NCBI RefSeq assembly: GCF_004354085.1
Contig: NZ_SMSE01000004.1
Location: forward strand, 186,001 to 250,000
Reading direction: 5' to 3'
Source: Seongchinamella unica
GTDB lineage: Bacteria > Pseudomonadota > Gammaproteobacteria > Pseudomonadales > Halieaceae
Length of the DNA stretch: 64,000 nucleotides
The notes beneath the pieces were generated by a model, which was given only the letters and a program-made list of their open reading frames with translations, was not told the DNA's origin and did no database searches. Of the stretch, positions 8,396 through 16,782 are shown piece by piece; positions within the stretch are counted from its first letter, which is position 1; every line of letters starts with the position of its first letter. The position numbers and the translations under genes are program-made.

Positions 8396-8422
8396 TAACA
8401 GGACTCCTCGGGAGCGCTGTTA
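8396..8422 (+). promoter_or_regulatory. hairpin in the queD 5' leader
   Basis: TAACAG (8396-8401) pairs with CTGTTA (8417-8422). Inside, after a 2x2 internal loop, CTCC (8404-8407) pairs with GGAG (8411-8414) around a 3-base loop. The structure ends 26 bases before the queD ATG. It does not match the preQ1-I consensus. It may be an unrelated leader structure or a protein-binding dyad. Confidence 0.4.
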
Positions 8423-8448
8423 CAACCTCGCAAGGCTTGGTGCACTAT

Positions 8449-8805
8449 ATGGAAATCTACAAGGAATTTCACTTCGAGGCGGCACACCGCCTGCCCAATG
8501 TTCCGGACGGTCACAAGTGTGCCCGCCTGCACGGGCATTCATTCCACGTGCGACTGTCAGTCAGTGGCGATGCGCCCGAGCCCAGCGGCTGGGTGATGGA
8601 CTTCGGCGACATCAAACGCGCATTCAAGCCGATCCATGATCAACTTGACCACTATTACCTCAACGACATTCCGGGACTCGAAAATCCGACCAGCGAGAAT
8701 ATCGCTCGCTGGATCTGGGACCGCCTGCGGCCGGAACTGCCCGCCCTCAGCGCGGTGGAAATCCGTGAAACCTGCACCAGCGGCTGCGTGTACCGGGGGC
8801 AATAA
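8449..8805 (+). CDS. queD: 6-carboxy-5,6,7,8-tetrahydropterin synthase
   Basis: QueD converts dihydroneopterin triphosphate to 6-carboxytetrahydropterin, the second step of queuosine precursor synthesis. From the ATG at 8449 it is 118 residues. Zinc ligands are H13, H28 and H30, the catalytic Cys is C24 in [11 protein letters not shown], and the C-terminal CTSGCVYRG block matches E. coli QueD. An in-frame TTG (8437) and GTG (8440) lie upstream; GTG has an AAGG close by and cannot be excluded. The gene stands alone between the tRNA unit and a long non-coding gap. Other queuosine genes are not visible, apart from the DUF3524 glycosyltransferase at 40054. Confidence 0.93.
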   Translation: MEIYKEFHFEAAHRLPNVPDGHKCARLHGHSFHVRLSVSGDAPEPSGWVMDFGDIKRAFKPIHDQLDHYYLNDIPGLENPTSENIARWIWDRLRPELPALSAVEIRETCTSGCVYRGQ

Positions 8806-9247
8806 AGCGCCTGTAATATTTCGGTAACACAGGCAAAAATACTTGACGAATGTTATGAACCTACAAATACAGGCTCAGGAGAATACCGGGTGCAGGCAAA
8901 AGACCACAATAAAAGCATGTGTGTTTCCGAAATTGGGTAAAAGTTACCAGAAGTAGCATGGTCAAAAATGTTATACACATGACACCAGGGGTCACAAAAA
9001 CTTCCCGCAGTTACCCGACACTTCAACCCACAAGCTTTAAATAACGACGATAACCTATTGTTTTTTATAGCTAAAGCCGGTTTGTTCGTTTTTTAACCAA
9101 TTTGTAACAATCGTTTTAAACAAAGCCCTGCAGCCCCGGTTAAACAATTTACCCACTGAGTTATCCACAGATTCTGTGGACAACTACCAACGGCCTTGTT
9201 ACTGGATACCTCGTAAATTTGAGCGCAGACAACGCTGTCGGGCAGGG
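8806..9247. other. 442-base AT-rich gap with DnaA boxes
   Basis: No gene is supported here. The gap holds a perfect DnaA box TTATACACA (8971-8979, plus), another TTATCCACA (9161-9169, plus) and a one-mismatch box TTGTCCACA on the minus strand (9183-9175). The last two form a near-perfect dyad. Between them, 9055-9120 is AT-rich with T-runs, like a DNA-unwinding element. It could be a replication origin, a DnaA-titration site or a DnaA-regulated promoter region. dnaA, dnaN, gidA and rpmH are not in the window, so no choice can be made from context. Confidence 0.5.
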
Positions 9248-9841
9248 TTAACCCAGGCCGGAAAGCAGCATTTGTTGCAGATAGGCGCGAATACGGGGCC
9301 GGGGTTTCAGGCTTAGCCCCATATCGGGAAACAGGGTCATGGAGACCGCCAACCTCATAACAAAGTCGGTCGCCGCAGCCACATCGACATCAGCTGATAT
9401 TTCCCCCGCCGCCTGGGCCTGGCGGATATGGGGCGGCCAGAACGCGACACTGCGCCGGTAGAAGGCGGGATCGAGGTACATGCCCGCCACGGTTTCCGGC
9501 TCGGTTTCGGCCAGGCTGGCAAATATCCCCTCCTCGCTATCCCTGCGGCCGGCCACAACAGCGTGGGTGACCTTGTCCACCAGCGTGGGCAAGGTCTCCA
9601 GCACCGCTTCCGTGTCATTAAGAAACAGTTCCTGGCGCCGCGCCAACACTCCCCGGACCAGGTTTTCCTTGTCGCCAAAATGGCGATAGATAGACCCGCG
9701 CGACAGCCCGCCAACCCGGGCAACCTCCCCCATCGACGTGCGCCTTATACCAAAGCGATGTATGCACTGTTCCGCCGCATCCAGGATGCGATTCACCATG
9801 GCATCATCGTAGTCTGTGGACTTGAACCGGGGCTTGGGCAT
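9248..9841 (-). CDS. TetR-family transcriptional regulator
   Basis: A 197-residue regulator. The N-terminal TetR helix-turn-helix lies at about residues 15-60 (ILDAAEQCIHRFGIRRTSM, then GGLSRGSIYRHFGDKENLV). The C-terminal domain, which binds ligand in this family, is unassigned. It is divergent from the GMC dehydrogenase gene, with 81 bases between starts that contain a TATACA/TGTATA dyad. It is therefore the probable repressor of the alcohol/aldehyde dehydrogenase pair at 9923-13087. Confidence 0.9.
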   Translation of the reverse strand: MPKPRFKSTDYDDAMVNRILDAAEQCIHRFGIRRTSMGEVARVGGLSRGSIYRHFGDKENLVRGVLARRQELFLNDTEAVLETLPTLVDKVTHAVVAGRRDSEEGIFASLAETEPETVAGMYLDPAFYRRSVAFWPPHIRQAQAAGEISADVDVAAATDFVMRLAVSMTLFPDMGLSLKPRPRIRAYLQQMLLSGLG

Positions 9842-9864
9842 GGCCTTCCTGACATTGAATCATT

Positions 9865-9896
9865 TATACATTTGAACAATAATCGTATTTTGTATA
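9865..9896. promoter_or_regulatory. candidate TetR operator
   Basis: TATACA (9865-9870) and TGTATA (9891-9896) form a perfect inverted repeat with a 20-base spacer between the divergent TetR and GMC genes. Part of it could also be -10 elements. A related TATACATTT sequence recurs before the second TetR gene at 13488. Confidence 0.35.
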
Positions 9897-9922
9897 TTTG
9901 TCTACGAAGGAAGGGACGCATC

Positions 9923-11620
9923 ATGGCCGCTACCAGTCATCAGTATGACTACATCATTATCGGCGCCGGCTCCGCCGGCTGCGCCCTCGCCTACCGTCTA
10001 TCTCGCGAGGCCAGTCGTCGGGTGCTGTTACTGGAAGCGGGCGCAAAAGACCGGTCGCCAATGATTCATATTCCACTGGGTTTCGCCTTCATGATGAAGA
10101 ACCCAAAGGTGAACTGGTGCTACGAGACCGAGCCTGAACCCAACATGCACAATCGCAGGATCGCCTGGCCCCGGGGTAAGGTGCTCGGCGGCACCAGTTG
10201 CATCAACGGCATGGTGTATGTTCGCGGCCAGAAGGAGGACTACGACAGTTGGGCACAGCAGGGGAACGAGGGTTGGTGCTACAAGGAGGTCCTGCCTTAC
10301 TTCAAACGCTCGGAACACAGGGCCGAAGGGGGCAACGAGTACCACGGCTACGGCGGCCCACTCTGGGTGGAAGGCGTCGCCAATGACGAGAAGTTGGAGT
10401 TGGCCGACATGTTTGTACAGGCGGCGGTGCAAACCGGACTGCCCTACAACGAGGACTTCAACGGTGCCAGCCAGGAGGGAGCCGGGGACTACCAGCGCAA
10501 TATTCGCAACGGCAAGCGCCAGAGCAGCGCCCGCACCTTTCTCAAGGCCTGTGAGAACCGGCCCAATCTCACAATCCTGACCGGCGCATTTACCGAGCGA
10601 ATCCTGTTTAAAGGTAATCAAGCCGTCGGTGTCCGGTACCAGCGCAAGGGAGAAACTGTGCAGGCCTTTGCCACTGGCGAGGTGATTCTCTGCGGCGGGG
10701 TTATCAACTCCCCACAGCTACTGGAGTTGTCAGGCATTGGCCAGCGAGAGCGCCTGGAGTCGCTCGGCATCGAGCTTCGCAAGGACCTGCCCGGAGTCGG
10801 CGAAAATCTACAAGACCATTTAACGGTGCACATCCAGCAGGGAATAGACAATATTCCCACCTTCTACGACGAAACCAGGCCGCTGTCGTTTATAGGCAAC
10901 CTGTTCAAGTACTTCAGCAAGGGCAAGGGACTGCTCGCTCACCCGGCAGCGCAGGTCGGCGTATTCTTCCGCAGTTCTGAAAAAGCAAGCACTCCAGATG
11001 CCCAGATTCACTTCGCGCCTGCCGCCAGCGAGCCCGACAAAAAAGGTAACCTGAAACCGCGCCCGGGAACCACGGCAACGGTATGTAACCTGCGCCCGGA
11101 AAGCCGTGGCAGCGTGCACATCACCAGCACCGACCCGGCGACTCCCCCGAGCATCAGGGCCAATTACCTGGATACGGAGAACGACCGGCAGGTCATGATC
11201 GCTGCGTTTAAACGCGTACGGGAGATTTTCCGGGCGCCGGCGCTTAGCAAGCACCTGAGCCACGAATTTCATCCCGGTGAGCAGGTACAAAGCGACGAGC
11301 AGATCCTTTCCTTCATCAGGGCTGAGGCAGAATCGGTGTACCACCCTGTGGGCACCTGCAAGATGGGCAACGACGCCAATTCAGTGGTCGATGCCCGACT
11401 GCGGGTTCACGGCATCGAGGGATTGCGGGTTGCCGATGCCTCCATCATGCCCACTATCGTTTCCGGTAATACCCACGCCCCCACAGTCATGATCGCGGAA
11501 AAATGTGCCGACATGGTGCTACAGGACGCGGGCGTTCACGTCACCCTGCCCGATGGCCTGGACAGCACCGAACAGGCAACGCAAAGCAGGACAGCGCCGC
11601 AAGCCGTGACCGCCAACTGA
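9923..11620 (+). CDS. GMC-family FAD alcohol dehydrogenase
   Basis: A 565-residue glucose-methanol-choline oxidoreductase, AlkJ/BetA-like, expected to oxidise a primary alcohol to the aldehyde with FAD and pass electrons to the respiratory chain. GxGxxG lies at 13-18 (IIGAGSAGCALAYRL). GMC signature 1 is at 83-102 (GKVLGGTSCINGMVYVRG). Signature 2 is GVINSPQLLELSGIG. The C-terminal active-site region has YHPVGTCKMG and SGNTHAPTVMIAEK, with the catalytic His. The ATG at 9923 follows GGAAGGGA. An aldehyde dehydrogenase gene follows after 18 bases, so the two act in sequence, alcohol to aldehyde to acid. Substrate unknown; aliphatic, terpenoid or aromatic alcohols are possible. Confidence 0.93.
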   Translation: MAATSHQYDYIIIGAGSAGCALAYRLSREASRRVLLLEAGAKDRSPMIHIPLGFAFMMKNPKVNWCYETEPEPNMHNRRIAWPRGKVLGGTSCINGMVYVRGQKEDYDSWAQQGNEGWCYKEVLPYFKRSEHRAEGGNEYHGYGGPLWVEGVANDEKLELADMFVQAAVQTGLPYNEDFNGASQEGAGDYQRNIRNGKRQSSARTFLKACENRPNLTILTGAFTERILFKGNQAVGVRYQRKGETVQAFATGEVILCGGVINSPQLLELSGIGQRERLESLGIELRKDLPGVGENLQDHLTVHIQQGIDNIPTFYDETRPLSFIGNLFKYFSKGKGLLAHPAAQVGVFFRSSEKASTPDAQIHFAPAASEPDKKGNLKPRPGTTATVCNLRPESRGSVHITSTDPATPPSIRANYLDTENDRQVMIAAFKRVREIFRAPALSKHLSHEFHPGEQVQSDEQILSFIRAEAESVYHPVGTCKMGNDANSVVDARLRVHGIEGLRVADASIMPTIVSGNTHAPTVMIAEKCADMVLQDAGVHVTLPDGLDSTEQATQSRTAPQAVTAN

Positions 11621-11638
11621 TAATTCAGGAGAAAACCA

Positions 11639-13087
11639 ATGAACGCAGCAAGCGAACAACACAAAGCAGACCTGGAACTCAACCGTATCCTCAAGAGCCA
11701 ACGCCAGGCCTTCCAGGCAGAGGGTCCCGTTGCCCTGGAAACCCGCATCGACCGGATAGACCGCTGCATTGCCATGCTGGTAGACAATCAGGCCGCCATC
11801 TGCGATGCCCTCAACAGCGACTTTGGCAACCGGTCAAAATACGCCACCCTGATGATGGACGTTATGAATTCGGTGGGTAGCCTGAAATTCGTCAAGAAAA
11901 ACCTGAAGAAGTGGATGAAGCCGGAGAAACGCACCCCCTTCCTGCCGATGAACTTCCTTGGCGCCAGAGCCTACGTCAAATACCAACCCAAAGGGGTGGT
12001 CGGGGTGATGACACCCTGGAATGTGCCCGTCAACATGATCTTCAGTCCACTGGCGGACATTCTCGGGGCCGGCAACCGGGCCATGATCAAGCCCTCGGAA
12101 TTCACGCCACACACCTCCGAGCTGATGAAAAAACTGTTTGGCCAGTATTTCGAGGAGTCGGAAATCTGCGTGGTTACCGGAGGCCCGGAAGTGGGCGCGG
12201 CTTTCAGCGGCCTGAAACTGGACCATCTTATTTTTACCGGCGCCACCAGCATCGGCCGACTGGTAATGAAGGCTGCGGCGGAAAACATGGTGCCGGTCAC
12301 GCTGGAACTGGGTGGCAAGTCACCGGTCATCATTTCCGAAAAAGGGGATATCAACAGGGCCGCAGAAGCCATCATCTCCGGCAAGGCCATGAACGGCGGC
12401 CAACTGTGCGTCAGCCCGGATTACTGCTTCGTGCCGCAAAGCAAGCTGGAAGCCTTTATCCGCCGATGCAGGACAGTGATCGCCGAGCAGTACCCCACCG
12501 TCCAGGGCAATCCTGATTTCACCGCCTGTATCAACGAGCGCCATTTTGACCGGGTGAAAGCCTATATCGACGAGGCCAGGGATAAAGGCTGCCGTGTCAT
12601 TCCCCTGTGCCCGCCGGGAGAGGAATTTTCCGGCCGCGATGACCACAAAATCGCCCTGCACCTCATTATCGATCCCGCAGACGAACTGGCCTGCATGCAG
12701 GACGAAATTTTCGGTGCGGTACTTAACGTTAAGAGCTACTCCGACCTGGACAGCGCCATTCGCTTCATCAATGCGCGGGAGCGCCCTCTCGCTCTGTATT
12801 ACTTTGGTGACGACAAAGAAGAGGAGCAACGGGTGCTGGATGAAACCATCTCGGGTGGGGTCAGCATCAACAACGTCACCATGCATGTGGCCTGCGACGA
12901 CCTGCCCTTCGGTGGCATCGGCCAGAGCGGCATTGGTAACTATCGCGGCCGGGACGGCTTTCGCACCTTCAGCCATGCGCGAGCGGTTTATCGGGAAGGC
13001 TGGGTCAACCTGGCAAAGCTGGGCGGCACCCTGCCGCCCTTCGGGCAGAAGGTCGAGAAGATGCTTGAAGGACAGATCAAAAAATAG
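11639..13087 (+). CDS. coniferyl-aldehyde-type aldehyde dehydrogenase
   Basis: A 482-residue NAD(P)-dependent aldehyde dehydrogenase of the coniferyl aldehyde dehydrogenase (CalB) subgroup. Visible are VGVMTPWNVP (active-site Asn), the cofactor motif FTGATSIGRLV, the general-base Glu in LELGGKSPV, and the catalytic Cys in GGQLCVSPDY. The C-terminus ends with the hydrophobic/basic tail common in this subgroup. AGGAG lies nine bases before the ATG. It follows the GMC dehydrogenase in an apparent operon and should oxidise that enzyme's aldehyde product. Conversion of coniferyl aldehyde itself is not shown. Confidence 0.92.
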   Translation: MNAASEQHKADLELNRILKSQRQAFQAEGPVALETRIDRIDRCIAMLVDNQAAICDALNSDFGNRSKYATLMMDVMNSVGSLKFVKKNLKKWMKPEKRTPFLPMNFLGARAYVKYQPKGVVGVMTPWNVPVNMIFSPLADILGAGNRAMIKPSEFTPHTSELMKKLFGQYFEESEICVVTGGPEVGAAFSGLKLDHLIFTGATSIGRLVMKAAAENMVPVTLELGGKSPVIISEKGDINRAAEAIISGKAMNGGQLCVSPDYCFVPQSKLEAFIRRCRTVIAEQYPTVQGNPDFTACINERHFDRVKAYIDEARDKGCRVIPLCPPGEEFSGRDDHKIALHLIIDPADELACMQDEIFGAVLNVKSYSDLDSAIRFINARERPLALYYFGDDKEEEQRVLDETISGGVSINNVTMHVACDDLPFGGIGQSGIGNYRGRDGFRTFSHARAVYREGWVNLAKLGGTLPPFGQKVEKMLEGQIKK

Positions 13088-13103
13088 GGGCCTGCCGCCT
13101 TCC

Positions 13104-13430
13104 CTAGTGCAGCACCCGGGGCCGTTCGCTCACCACAACGGCCTGCAGTTCTTTTCCGAGCATGATGACGTGCCCCTGGCGACGCTCAGTGCCGTCGACG
13201 CTGTAGTCGAAGCGAAACTGGCGCCATACCCGCCAACGGCCATGGCGATCCCGGCTGAGGGAAAAACGCTGAATGTGGACAGACTGGTCCAGCAGCTGGA
13301 AATCGTCGCGCTGGGCGGCCCGGGCCACGTGTTGCAGGGCCAGTTCCCGAATGCGCGTTGCGGACAGAAAATGCACGCAGAGTGCGCCGAAAGCCAACAG
13401 GGCCAGCACTTCTCCCAGGGTAAAATACAC
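13104..13430 (-). CDS. DUF3301 family small membrane protein
   Basis: A 108-residue protein with one N-terminal membrane helix (about residues 4-24), then a basic/aromatic domain: RELALQHVARAAQRDDFQLL, QRFSLSRDRHGRW and a YSVDG...GHVIMLGKEL block, all typical of DUF3301 in Pseudomonas relatives. The start is GTG at 13430 with AGGAG five or six bases upstream. The gene is convergent with the aldehyde dehydrogenase gene and divergent from the second TetR gene. Function is not known for the family. Confidence 0.8.
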   Translation of the reverse strand: MYFTLGEVLALLAFGALCVHFLSATRIRELALQHVARAAQRDDFQLLDQSVHIQRFSLSRDRHGRWRVWRQFRFDYSVDGTERRQGHVIMLGKELQAVVVSERPRVLH

Positions 13431-13454
13431 GTCATCTCCTGCAGGTTTTTGTTG

Positions 13455-13477
13455 CGGGGCCTAGCTTACTGGCCCCG
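13455..13477. promoter_or_regulatory. GC-rich hairpin/dyad between DUF3301 and TetR genes
   Basis: CGGGGCC (13455-13461) and GGCCCCG (13471-13477) form a perfect 7-base inverted repeat with a 9-base loop. It lies 25 bases upstream of the DUF3301 start and 48 bases upstream of the TetR start. There is no U-run, so it is probably not a terminator. Role unknown. Confidence 0.35.
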
Positions 13478-13524
13478 GGGTTCAACGTATACATTTTCGC
13501 TATCCATGTGTATTGTGAGCTGCT

Positions 13525-14160
13525 ATGTCAGCCGATGCCAGCCTGGAAAACACCAATTCTCGCGAACGCCAACGCCTGCAGACCCGTGGCCAGATCCTGT
13601 CAGCCGCCATCGGCAGTTTTGCCCGTTCGGGATTCGAGGCAACTTCACTGGCGGAAGTCGCCACTCGCGCCGGAGTAAAAAAAGCCCTGGTGCAGTACCA
13701 TTTTTCCACCAAGGAACAGCTGTGGAAAGCAGCGGCCATGGAGATCTGGAAGCAACGCAACGATACCCTGGCTGCCAACCTGGCCACCAGCAGGAAGGCC
13801 GACCTCACGGAGCAGATGCGCCGGGGTTTTGTCGCCCTGGTCGAGTTCAGCATGGACCACCCACAGTGGCTCTGGTTCATGTTTCATGAGGCGGCGGTGG
13901 GCGGCGAACGCCAGCGTTGGCTGCTGGAACACTGCCTGGCCCGCGACTACCGATTGGGAGAGGCTTTTGTGCGCCAGAGTCAGGCCCAGGGGCTGATCCG
14001 TAAGGGCTCTCCCGTGCAGCTGCTGCACCTTATTTCCGGTGCCCTCACCTACAATCTGCTGGTTGCGCCAACCACGCTCAAGGCCACCGGGCTGGACCTG
14101 TCGTCGAGGGAGGCCATCGATGAGCAGGTCTCCCTGTTACAGGACCTGTTGCGCCCCTGA
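13525..14160 (+). CDS. TetR-family transcriptional regulator
   Basis: A 211-residue regulator. The helix-turn-helix lies near residues 18-64 (RGQILSAAIGSFARSGFEAT, then RAGVKKALVQYHFSTKEQLW). The C-terminal domain has a long helical pattern with DHPQWLWFMFHEA, as in TetR proteins with a TetR_C-type ligand pocket. An ATACA/TGTAT dyad (13489-13513) lies just upstream. Its 3' end overlaps the convergent hydrolase gene by 24 bases. It may regulate itself, DUF3301 or the nearby dehydrogenases; the target is inferred from position only. Confidence 0.9.
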   Translation: MSADASLENTNSRERQRLQTRGQILSAAIGSFARSGFEATSLAEVATRAGVKKALVQYHFSTKEQLWKAAAMEIWKQRNDTLAANLATSRKADLTEQMRRGFVALVEFSMDHPQWLWFMFHEAAVGGERQRWLLEHCLARDYRLGEAFVRQSQAQGLIRKGSPVQLLHLISGALTYNLLVAPTTLKATGLDLSSREAIDEQVSLLQDLLRP

Positions 14161-14940
14161 ATAGTGCTGTTGCAGAAAGCGCCCCACGATACTGTTAAAC
14201 AGCGCCGGCTGCTCAGCGTGCAGCCAGTGGCCGCAACCGGGCATGACCTTCACCTGTGCATCGGGAAATAATGCCAGCACCCGCTCCCGGTGCTGCGGCA
14301 GGATATAATCCGACTCGCCGCCTTTGACAAACAGTATCGGCCCGGAGAACGGCTGGTCCACATCCGGTTCGGCGCGAACCGCAGCGTAATCACGCTTGAT
14401 ACCCTCCAGGTTGAAGCGCCAGTCATAGACCCCACCATCGCCGCGCTGCAGGCTCATCAATAAAAACTGGATAACTCCCTCATCCTCCAGATGCTGCGCC
14501 ATCAATTGCGCGGCCTGCTCCCGCGACCTAACCCGGGCCTTATGCACCGCGTCGAGGGCGGCGAACACCGCATCGTGGTGGGGCGGATAACTGACCGGGG
14601 CAATATCGGCGATCACCGCCGCGGCGCAGCGACCCGGTTCCGACAAGGCGATTTCCATAGCCACCTTACCGCCCAGGGAGTGTCCCACCAGGGCCGCCCG
14701 GGGAATACCCTCGCCGTCCATCCAGTCCACAATCGCCTCCGCCAGCCGCGCCAGGCTCGCCTCTTCCAACCAGCCGGAGCGGCCATGATTGGGCAGGTCG
14801 ACACTCAATACGCTGTAGTCGCTCGCCAGGGACCGCGCCAGCGCACCCAGGTTACCGCCGGACCCGAACAGGCCATGCATCAGTACCACTGGCGGTCCGT
14901 CACCGGTTGTGCTGTGCCTGATTGGAGTTTTTGCTACCAT
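14137..14940 (-). CDS. alpha/beta hydrolase, YbfF-like esterase
   Basis: A 267-residue alpha/beta hydrolase from the ATG at 14940; a GTG three codons upstream is also possible. The oxyanion HG is at 22-23, the nucleophile Ser is in GHSLGG (86-91), the acid is probably in VKGGESDYI, and the catalytic His is in GCGHWLHAEQP. The sequence pattern, including NHGRSGW and ADIAPVSYPPHHD, is that of the YbfF esterase family, which hydrolyses short to medium acyl esters including acyl-CoA/malonyl-CoA in vitro. It is divergent from the lipoprotein gene (30 bases between starts) and convergent with TetR. Confidence 0.88.
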   Translation of the reverse strand: MVAKTPIRHSTTGDGPPVVLMHGLFGSGGNLGALARSLASDYSVLSVDLPNHGRSGWLEEASLARLAEAIVDWMDGEGIPRAALVGHSLGGKVAMEIALSEPGRCAAAVIADIAPVSYPPHHDAVFAALDAVHKARVRSREQAAQLMAQHLEDEGVIQFLLMSLQRGDGGVYDWRFNLEGIKRDYAAVRAEPDVDQPFSGPILFVKGGESDYILPQHRERVLALFPDAQVKVMPGCGHWLHAEQPALFNSIVGRFLQQHYSGAQQVL

Positions 14941-14970
14941 GCGCTGCACTATAACGGATTGGATTCAAGC

Positions 14971-15762
14971 ATGCCTGTTACATACTCACGCTTTCGGACC
15001 TCGTGTGTTCTTTTCCTCGGCAGTCTGTTGATCGCAGCCTGCGCCACAGCCCCTACCTACAACCCCTCGACCTTTCCCTTTGAGTTCAACGAGGAGAAGT
15101 ACACCGCTGCCGCTATCAAAACGGTGGTAATCCCCCATGTGAACCTGGGTTCCCCCTCGCGTAACTATTTGGAAAAGGAAGCGCCGCGAATTGACAGTTT
15201 CGTCAGCACCTACCTGAAGGAAAACGGATACCGGGTCATCAAGCAGCGGGAGTTCAAGCAGCTGTGGAGTGCCGGCGTGCGCGCTTACGGCGACCCTGTT
15301 GACCCCACCACGGGCAGGGTCAACATGAAATCTTTTTCCCAGATCATGACCAGTATTCGCGATGAAATGGTGGAAAAATTTGACCTCGATGCGTTCGTTT
15401 TCACCGACCTGGTGGAACTGGAAGTCTCGTTTTCCGGCGGCCTCAAGCACCTGGCCCGCTGGGACGGCGTCAGCCGCAAGCCGTCACTGCAGGGGCCGGG
15501 CGCAGGCGTGTCTGTGGACTTCGACTGGAACAAACCCGCCGCGGTAGCCTCACTGCAGGTCAGCGTTTTTAATACCGATCTCGAGCGGATTTTCTTCAGC
15601 CGCGGCGGCATCGACGCTACCGAGGCCATTGACACCCGTTCTGCTTCCGGTCGCTTTACCCGTCGCCGCAATCTGCTGGAAAACGAAGATTACATCATGG
15701 AAGGGGTGCAACTGGCGTTTCACCCCATGATTAAAATGGAGGCCTGGCCGGGCAACCCCTGA
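14971..15762 (+). CDS. predicted lipoprotein of unknown function
   Basis: A 263-residue protein with a lipoprotein signal peptide: a hydrophobic stretch ending in LLIAAC, with C24 as the lipidated cysteine and no Asp at +2, so outer membrane targeting is likely. The mature part is soluble, with FEFNEEKYTAAAIKTVVIPH, ENGYRVIKQREF and FDLDAFVFTDLVELEV blocks. It looks like a periplasmic domain with a mixed fold. I do not recognise the family. The gene lies between the divergent hydrolase and the convergent HupE-like gene. The upstream ATG-less frame is not used. Confidence 0.85.
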   Translation: MPVTYSRFRTSCVLFLGSLLIAACATAPTYNPSTFPFEFNEEKYTAAAIKTVVIPHVNLGSPSRNYLEKEAPRIDSFVSTYLKENGYRVIKQREFKQLWSAGVRAYGDPVDPTTGRVNMKSFSQIMTSIRDEMVEKFDLDAFVFTDLVELEVSFSGGLKHLARWDGVSRKPSLQGPGAGVSVDFDWNKPAAVASLQVSVFNTDLERIFFSRGGIDATEAIDTRSASGRFTRRRNLLENEDYIMEGVQLAFHPMIKMEAWPGNP

Positions 15763-15780
15763 TGCGCCAGCCGGGGCCGG

Positions 15781-16782
15781 TCAGGCAATGACTTCCAGGC
15801 CCCGCTCCAGGCACCACATGGCAGACAGTCCGCCCAACAGGTAAACAGGCACCCAGCGCAGCTGTTCCTGCCACGGGCCCAGTGGCCTGCGCAGCAACCA
15901 CCAGAGCGCCAGCACCAGCAGGATAAACGCGATCTGGCCGAGTTCAATACCGATGTTGAAGAACAGCAGGGCCAGGGGCACGTTGTCCTGGGGCAAACCG
16001 GTCTCCGCCAGGGCACCCGCAAACCCCATGCCGTGCAGGAGGCCAAAGCCACCGGCCAACCACCAGGGGTTGCGCCACAGCAGGTCGTTGCGACCTTCCC
16101 GGGTCAGTTCAACCGCCAGCACAAAAATGCTGAGAGCGATCGTAAACTCGACCAGGGCAACCGGATAGTTAAAGTAACCCAGGGTGACCAGTGACAGGGT
16201 AATACTGTGGCCCACAGTAAACGCGGTGATCGTCCATAGCAGGCGGGTGCCGCCGCCCACCAGCAGCAACAGTCCGAACACGAACAACAGGTGATCGATG
16301 CCGCCCCAGATGTGCTCCATGCCCAGGAAACTGTAATCGCCCATCACTTCACCGGCGCCGGGTTCCTCCGGCACCACGAATTGGGTCTGCTCGGCATTGA
16401 GCACCTGCTGGTATTGACGCCCGTCCAGCAACGACACCATCAGCATCGCCGAGGCCTGGTTCGGTCCCAGGCCATCGATACCCAGGGTATCGCCTACCAG
16501 CCCATCATCGCCCAGGCCAGTGCACACCAACTGCAGGCTGGTCACCATGCCGGTACCTTCCATCTGCGGAGCACTCGCCTGGCTGACTTCGCAGGACGAG
16601 GGCCACCGGGGACGCAGGGGGACATTGCTGGTGGCCTGGGCCGGTGTTTTCCACACCAGGTTGTACTGCCCCGGCCCAATTTCTGTCACCTTGAGCAGCG
16701 AAGGTGCAAACCGGTGCGCCTGCGCAGGCAGGCTCAGGCCGATGGCCAGCAGCAATAACAGGGCCATCCTGAGCTGTTTCAT
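15781..16782 (-). CDS. HupE/UreJ-like membrane protein with extracytoplasmic domain
   Basis: A 333-residue protein. A signal peptide (residues 1-22) ends in Ala-Gln-Ala before His23, so the mature chain would begin with histidine. About 120 residues of periplasmic domain follow, with two cysteines (SSCEVS, QLVCTG). The C-terminal half is the HupE_UreJ_2-type membrane domain, with six or seven helices: EHIWGGIDHLLFV, TAFTVGHSITLSL and GFGLLHGMGFAGAL carry the conserved His and Asp. HupE/UreJ proteins are linked to nickel or cobalt uptake, but no hydrogenase or urease gene is present. The start overlaps the stop of the upstream PPIase gene by four bases (ATGA), so they are translationally coupled. 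Confidence 0.85.
   Translation of the reverse strand: MKQLRMALLLLLAIGLSLPAQAHRFAPSLLKVTEIGPGQYNLVWKTPAQATSNVPLRPRWPSSCEVSQASAPQMEGTGMVTSLQLVCTGLGDDGLVGDTLGIDGLGPNQASAMLMVSLLDGRQYQQVLNAEQTQFVVPEEPGAGEVMGDYSFLGMEHIWGGIDHLLFVFGLLLLVGGGTRLLWTITAFTVGHSITLSLVTLGYFNYPVALVEFTIALSIFVLAVELTREGRNDLLWRNPWWLAGGFGLLHGMGFAGALAETGLPQDNVPLALLFFNIGIELGQIAFILLVLALWWLLRRPLGPWQEQLRWVPVYLLGGLSAMWCLERGLEVIA

Noticed and set aside
8396-8448. preQ1 riboswitch before queD
   Set aside because: The preQ1-I consensus, with its A-rich tail, is not present; only a plain hairpin is seen.
9428-9922. A long N-terminal extension of the GMC dehydrogenase
   Set aside because: The in-frame extension overlaps the divergent TetR gene; the ATG at 9923 has a good ribosome site and begins the family N-terminus.
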